Assembly (NCBI GenBank): GCA_003483745.1
Contig: DMYD01000058.1
Location: 1-28,406, forward strand
DNA from: Roseburia sp.
GTDB taxonomy: Bacteria > Bacillota > Clostridia > Lachnospirales > Lachnospiraceae
DNA: 28,406 bases
Reading direction: 5' to 3'
Both the position numbers and the translations under genes were made by a program. The notes under the pieces were generated by a model. The model was not told the origin of the DNA. It did no database searches and saw nothing but the letters and a program-made list of their open reading frames with translations. Positions 25,343 through 28,406 of this stretch are shown here, one piece after another (the first letter of the stretch is position 1; every line of letters begins with the position of its first letter).

Positions 25343-25434
25343 TGTGAAAATGAGATTTTTGTCGGGGCAGAATGCCATTGTGCAGGGTGGAAAGCTGTTT
25401 CAAGGCACTTTACAGGCAAAAAAATGTGATTTAT

Positions 25435-25440
25435 TATAAT
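25435..25440 (+). promoter_or_regulatory. possible -10 element for the diguanylate cyclase gene
   Basis: A perfect TATAAT lies 35 nt before the gene. The nearest -35-like sequence, TTTACA at 25409-25414, is 20 nt away, which is longer than ideal. Confidence 0.4.
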
Positions 25441-25474
25441 AGTATCGTTATCGTTGATTATATGGAAAGCGAAG

Positions 25475-27235
25475 ATGTTTATGAAAAAGAAGACAATCAT
25501 TCTGCCGTTACTTGTATTTTTGGTGGGAATCAGTGTTTTAATGGGAACGGTGTACAGCGTAAGGGAAAATCAGCAAAAACAAAGCCAGTCAGCTGCAGAA
25601 TTAAATGCCATGACATATGCGGAACGCATGAAGACGGAAGTCATGGGAGGAATTGGAATTACGGATACACTCGAACAGATTTTAATCAGTGAGGATGGAA
25701 AATTTGAAAAATTTCAGCAGATAGCCGGGAATCTGATGAGCGATTCCATTCAGAGTATTCAGCTTGCGCCAGATGGCGTTGTGACGGATATTTATCCGGA
25801 AAAAGGAAATGAGACAGGTAAAATTGATCTGCTGAATGACAAGGATCGTGGGGAAATTTCCCGTTATGCGAGAGATCATCAGATGACGGTTATGCAGGGA
25901 CCGTTTCAGTTAAAACAGGGTGAATATGGAATTGCGGTAAGAAATCCGGTGTATCTGGATCAGAAAGACGGACAGGAAACTTTCTGGGGATTTACGATCG
26001 TGATCATTCGTGTACCGGACATTTTTGCGGACTCGGTAAAAGCACTTTCGGATTTTGGATATCAGTACCAGCTTTCAAAGACTGTTTCTCCGTGGGAGAT
26101 GTCCTACGAATATGTCTATGGTTCCGGGAAAAAGCTGACCAATCCGGTGTCTTACATTTTTGATATGGGGGGAAATCAGTGGAAGCTTGAGGTAATGCCA
26201 GAACATGGAGGGTACAATATATATTTGTATGAAATTCTGATTGGTGGAACGCTGATCGTACTGCTTTTGACAGGGCTCACCAGGACACTCTTAAATCTTG
26301 ATGAGCATCGTAAAAAATTCAAAAAACTTGCGGTGACAGATCCACTGACCGGAATCTATAACCGCCATGGATTTGATGAACTGGTGGAACGGTATCTGAA
26401 ACAAAATACGGAGAAGCATTGTGTCGGGGTGCTGCTTGATATTGACGATTTTAAATCTGTCAATGATATGTATGGGCATGCTTCCGGTGACCGTGCTCTG
26501 CAGATTCTGGCAGAGAGCATGAAGAAGTTCTTTCCGGAAAAGGCTGTGCTTGGACGTAATGGAGGCGATGAATTTTGTATTTTTCTCCCGGATTGTACGT
26601 GTGGTGAAGTAAAGGAACAGATGGAGCAGTTTACGAAGCTGGTAAGAACTTTTCCATATGAAGGTGAGCAGGAAAAGTTCAGTATTTCTCTTGGTTATGC
26701 GGAGTATCCGCGATATGCGGAAACTCTCGAACAACTGATGCACTGTGCGGATACTGCTCTCTACGAAGTAAAACTGCTTGGAAAACAAGGGTGCATGGAA
26801 TACCGGGAAGGACTTCGTCCGGAAATCCGGACACAGCTTGGGTTTGTGCTGAAAGATGTCTCGGAAAATCTTCCGGGAGCTTTCATTATATACAGAGCAG
26901 ATCATGAGACGGATGAAATTCTGTTTGCAAATCGTGAGATGATCCGTCTTACCGGATGCAGGACGATGGATGATCTGCTTGCTTATACGGACAGAAGCTT
27001 CCGAAATCTTATTTTAGAAGAAGAAAGAGATGCAGTGGAGCAGAGTATCTGGCAACAGATCAATGCGGGGCATGCCAACGATTACGTGTATTTTCATCTG
27101 GTAAAAGCGGATGGAACCAGTCTGCCTGTGCTGGATCATGGAAGAATCGTAGAGAGTGCGCGTTATGGAAAGATCTTTTACGTACTGCTTATGGATCAAA
27201 AATCAATGAAATGGCATTATGGCGAGAAATATTAA
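25475..27235 (+). CDS. membrane diguanylate cyclase, CHASE-GGDEF-PAS
   Basis: Predicted to make cyclic di-GMP from two GTP at the membrane. Counting from the ATG at 25475 (586 residues), an N-terminal membrane helix (about 6-25) is followed by an extracellular CHASE-like sensor (about 45-225, with IQLAPDGVVTDIYPEKGNE and IAVRNPVY). A second helix lies at about 251-272. The GGDEF domain spans about 290-445, with DPLTGIYNR, DIDDFKSVND and an intact GGDEF at 363-367. No RxxD inhibitory site is seen before GGDEF. A PAS-like domain closes the protein (about 450-575). No EAL domain is present. A second start, ATG 25481, is possible; GGAAAG upstream serves either. The CHASE ligand is unknown. It stands alone, ending in a convergent terminator. 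Confidence 0.9.
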   Translation: MFMKKKTIILPLLVFLVGISVLMGTVYSVRENQQKQSQSAAELNAMTYAERMKTEVMGGIGITDTLEQILISEDGKFEKFQQIAGNLMSDSIQSIQLAPDGVVTDIYPEKGNETGKIDLLNDKDRGEISRYARDHQMTVMQGPFQLKQGEYGIAVRNPVYLDQKDGQETFWGFTIVIIRVPDIFADSVKALSDFGYQYQLSKTVSPWEMSYEYVYGSGKKLTNPVSYIFDMGGNQWKLEVMPEHGGYNIYLYEILIGGTLIVLLLTGLTRTLLNLDEHRKKFKKLAVTDPLTGIYNRHGFDELVERYLKQNTEKHCVGVLLDIDDFKSVNDMYGHASGDRALQILAESMKKFFPEKAVLGRNGGDEFCIFLPDCTCGEVKEQMEQFTKLVRTFPYEGEQEKFSISLGYAEYPRYAETLEQLMHCADTALYEVKLLGKQGCMEYREGLRPEIRTQLGFVLKDVSENLPGAFIIYRADHETDEILFANREMIRLTGCRTMDDLLAYTDRSFRNLILEEERDAVEQSIWQQINAGHANDYVYFHLVKADGTSLPVLDHGRIVESARYGKIFYVLLMDQKSMKWHYGEKY

Positions 27236-27256
27236 ATGTAATTATTACAATTACAT
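27236..27256 (+). repeat. 8-bp inverted repeat after the GGDEF gene
   Basis: ATGTAATT (27236-27243) and AATTACAT (27249-27256) pair perfectly around ATTAC. It is A+T-rich with no T run, so it may be chance, a weak structure or a binding site. The rest of 27257-27320 shows only a TATAAT at 27268-27273 without a good -35. Confidence 0.4.
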
Positions 27257-27320
27257 CGGCTTTCTGATATAATTACTGCCAGAGAGAGGCGTTTAAGCAG
27301 TTTCAATAAAGAAAAAAATA

Positions 27321-27366
27321 ATGCAGAGATGTATATTCATTTACGGATACACATCTCTGCATTTTG
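27321..27366. terminator. bidirectional terminator between convergent genes
   Basis: ATGCAGAGATGT (27321-27332) pairs perfectly with ACATCTCTGCAT (27351-27362). T-rich sequence follows on the plus strand, and an A run before the stem (27312-27318) gives a T run on the minus strand, so it can serve both the cyclase gene and folT. Confidence 0.85.
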
Positions 27367-27460
27367 TTTACGATCATAGCTATGCCAGCGCAGGATACAA
27401 TCTATGATTCTGAACTTTGACTTGCAATTCTAAAAAGAATCCACTATCGGATGTTACCTA

Positions 27461-28042
27461 TCAGGCACGTTCCTTCGCACCTGATTTGACCGTGAAAAAT
27501 CCAAACTGTGCCGCAATCTTTCTAGCGTAAGTCAGCGCAAAGAACAGGATAAAGCTGTCGATCGGCAGCATGATCACGTTTTTGATGACACGCGGGCCAA
27601 GCAGAGCAATAAAGCCTTTTCCGTAAAGCATGGAGATCCAGAGCGTATTCAGACCGCAGTTGATGACCAGCTTTACAAAAAACTCGGCGATCACGATACG
27701 CTTGATGGAGACCGGACGGCGGTAGAGCAGGGTGCCGTAAATCAGACCGGAAAGCATGGCATTAAAGGTGAATCCAAAGAAAAACGGACCATCCGGTTTT
27801 AAGACATACTTTAAGAGGTCGAGTGCACCGCCAAAGAGACATCCGACTGCAGGACCGAATAAAAATTCAACGATGCGGTTTGGCAGACCGGAAAAACCGA
27901 TTTTGATGTAAGGACCGAGCTGGATGCTTGCGACCATACTTAAGACGATGGCGAGTGCAGCTAAGAGTCCGCAGAGCACGACCGTCTTTGTGTGGCACAG
28001 TTCCTGGAGTGATTGTTGATACAGTTCCTTTAATTTTTTCAT
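27461..28042 (-). CDS. folT: folate ECF transporter S component FolT
   Basis: FolT is the substrate-binding membrane subunit of an energy-coupling-factor (ECF) folate transporter; it works with the shared EcfA/A'/T module, not encoded here. The 193-residue protein has a basic N-terminus (MKKLKELYQQ) and about five to six hydrophobic helices. It carries the folate S-component pattern IKIGFSGLPNRIVEFLFGPA (47-66), a GGALDLLKY helix and GFTFNAMLSGLIYG (90-103). The start at 28042 is chosen for AAGGAGG just upstream; the longer reading frame to 28192 would run through the riboswitch. Control by a tetrahydrofolate riboswitch in the leader independently supports folate as substrate. The gene converges on the cyclase gene and ends at the shared terminator. 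Confidence 0.93.
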   Translation of the reverse strand: MKKLKELYQQSLQELCHTKTVVLCGLLAALAIVLSMVASIQLGPYIKIGFSGLPNRIVEFLFGPAVGCLFGGALDLLKYVLKPDGPFFFGFTFNAMLSGLIYGTLLYRRPVSIKRIVIAEFFVKLVINCGLNTLWISMLYGKGFIALLGPRVIKNVIMLPIDSFILFFALTYARKIAAQFGFFTVKSGAKERA

Positions 28043-28091
28043 AAAAAAAGCCTCCTTCCTTAGCAGTTTCCTAAAACCACATAGAGGAGAC
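28043..28091 (-). terminator. THF riboswitch expression platform (terminator overlapping the folT RBS)
   Basis: On the minus strand, GTCTCCT (28091-28085) pairs with AGGAGGC (28056-28050), including one G-U pair, and is followed by seven T residues (28049-28043) directly before the ATG. The 3' arm contains the ribosome binding site, so the same stem would both end transcription and hide the site. In its loop, CTGCTAA (28066-28060) is perfectly complementary to TTAGCAG (28219-28213), the 5' strand of the aptamer's P1 helix, giving an alternative antiterminator pairing. Confidence 0.7.
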
Positions 28092-28105
28092 ATAAATACC
28101 TTTAT

Positions 28106-28219
28106 GCAGCAGCGGGATGCGAATTCTGTACCGCAAACAAAAGCAGCGCCTTTGTTTTTCGTCCGTGTGACAACTCCCTGTTCACATGGCACTTAACGCA
28201 CAGAGTTCTACTCTGCTAA
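28106..28219 (-). promoter_or_regulatory. tetrahydrofolate (THF-I) riboswitch aptamer
   Basis: Read on the minus strand, conserved THF-I blocks occur in order: AGCAGAGTAG, GTGCGTTAAGTGCC, CAGGGAGTTGTC, GGACGAA, GCGGTAC and CGCATCCCGCTGCT. P1 forms between AGCAG at the start and CTGCT at the end. The downstream gene is folT, as in known examples. One extra C is seen in the last block. Confidence 0.92.
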
Positions 28220-28246
28220 TATGAAATATTAGTTTTGACAAATTCT

Positions 28247-28275
28247 GTTATAGCACACTGATAAGATATTGTAAA
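28247..28275 (-). promoter_or_regulatory. folT promoter
   Basis: On the minus strand TTTACA (28275-28270), a 17-nt spacer and TATAAC (28252-28247) with TGC just before it form a good sigma-A promoter. Transcription would begin near 28240, upstream of the riboswitch. The rest of the window (28276-28406) is A+T-rich, and I see no gene in it. Confidence 0.75.
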
Positions 28276-28406
28276 GGATAACTTATATTTTGTGGTGTAT
28301 TTTTTAATATTTCGTTACTGTTCAGACCATTGTAAAAACTGACGAAATTTAAAAAAATATATTTGTGGATAAACTCAAGCAGGATGGAAAGTTTCGTTAA
28401 CGACTT

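Noticed and set aside
28043..28192. Extra 50 N-terminal residues of FolT
   Set aside because: They would be encoded by the THF riboswitch, and the FolT family begins at the MKKL start with its own ribosome binding site.
28309..28348. Terminator at the right end of the window
   Set aside because: ATTTCGT and ACGAAAT can pair, but over a 26-nt loop and with no T run on either strand.

Overview
The window looks like chromosome from an anaerobic, low-to-mid GC Firmicute of the Lachnospiraceae type (Roseburia, Blautia and Eubacterium rectale relatives). The reasons are the strong AGGAGG-type ribosome binding sites, the family content (ECF folate transporter behind a THF riboswitch, MgtE, TetM-like GTPase with a YacP/NYN tail, class I RsmF-type methyltransferase) and the short GC-rich repeats near 23.7-23.85 kb. 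This placement is inference from family content; no rRNA or tRNA is present to prove it.

Layout. 1-435 is the 3' end of a decayed MATE-type exporter. 505-3488 holds a MoxR-like AAA+ ATPase and nicotinate phosphoribosyltransferase (pncB). 3600-10412 is a complete four-gene Wadjet cassette (jetA kleisin-like, jetB MukE-like, jetC SMC/MukB-like, jetD Toprim nuclease) with overlapping or nearly abutting genes. It continues 12 nt later into a COG3044-type ABC-class ATPase (10425-12128), which is the best candidate for an accessory gene. 12.1-13.9 kb is an accessory stretch with a GNAT acetyltransferase, small membrane proteins, a frameshifted small gene and an ABC-exporter remnant that ends at a hairpin terminator.

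13924-16419 encodes a short UvrA paralogue that seems to lack the UvrB-binding domain. mgtE (16712-18103) follows, behind its own promoter and a leader that contains a 28-codon ORF and mutually exclusive antiterminator and terminator hairpins. An unrecognised 343-residue protein and a TetM/EF-G-like GTPase fused to a YacP/Rae1-type NYN nuclease domain come next, the latter with three small genes closely downstream.

22950-23716 is a DUF1016 (YhcG) nuclease remnant. A pair of short repeats then supplies the ribosome binding site of an RsmF-like rRNA methyltransferase (23861-25342). A CHASE-GGDEF-PAS diguanylate cyclase follows, converging through a two-way terminator on folT (minus strand), whose leader is a recognisable THF riboswitch with a visible terminator/antiterminator switch.

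The most interesting items are the TetM-like/Rae1-like fusion, the mgtE attenuator with its leader peptide, and the Wadjet cassette with the coupled COG3044 ATPase. Three separate genes (MATE, ABC exporter, DUF1016) survive only as internally deleted remnants.
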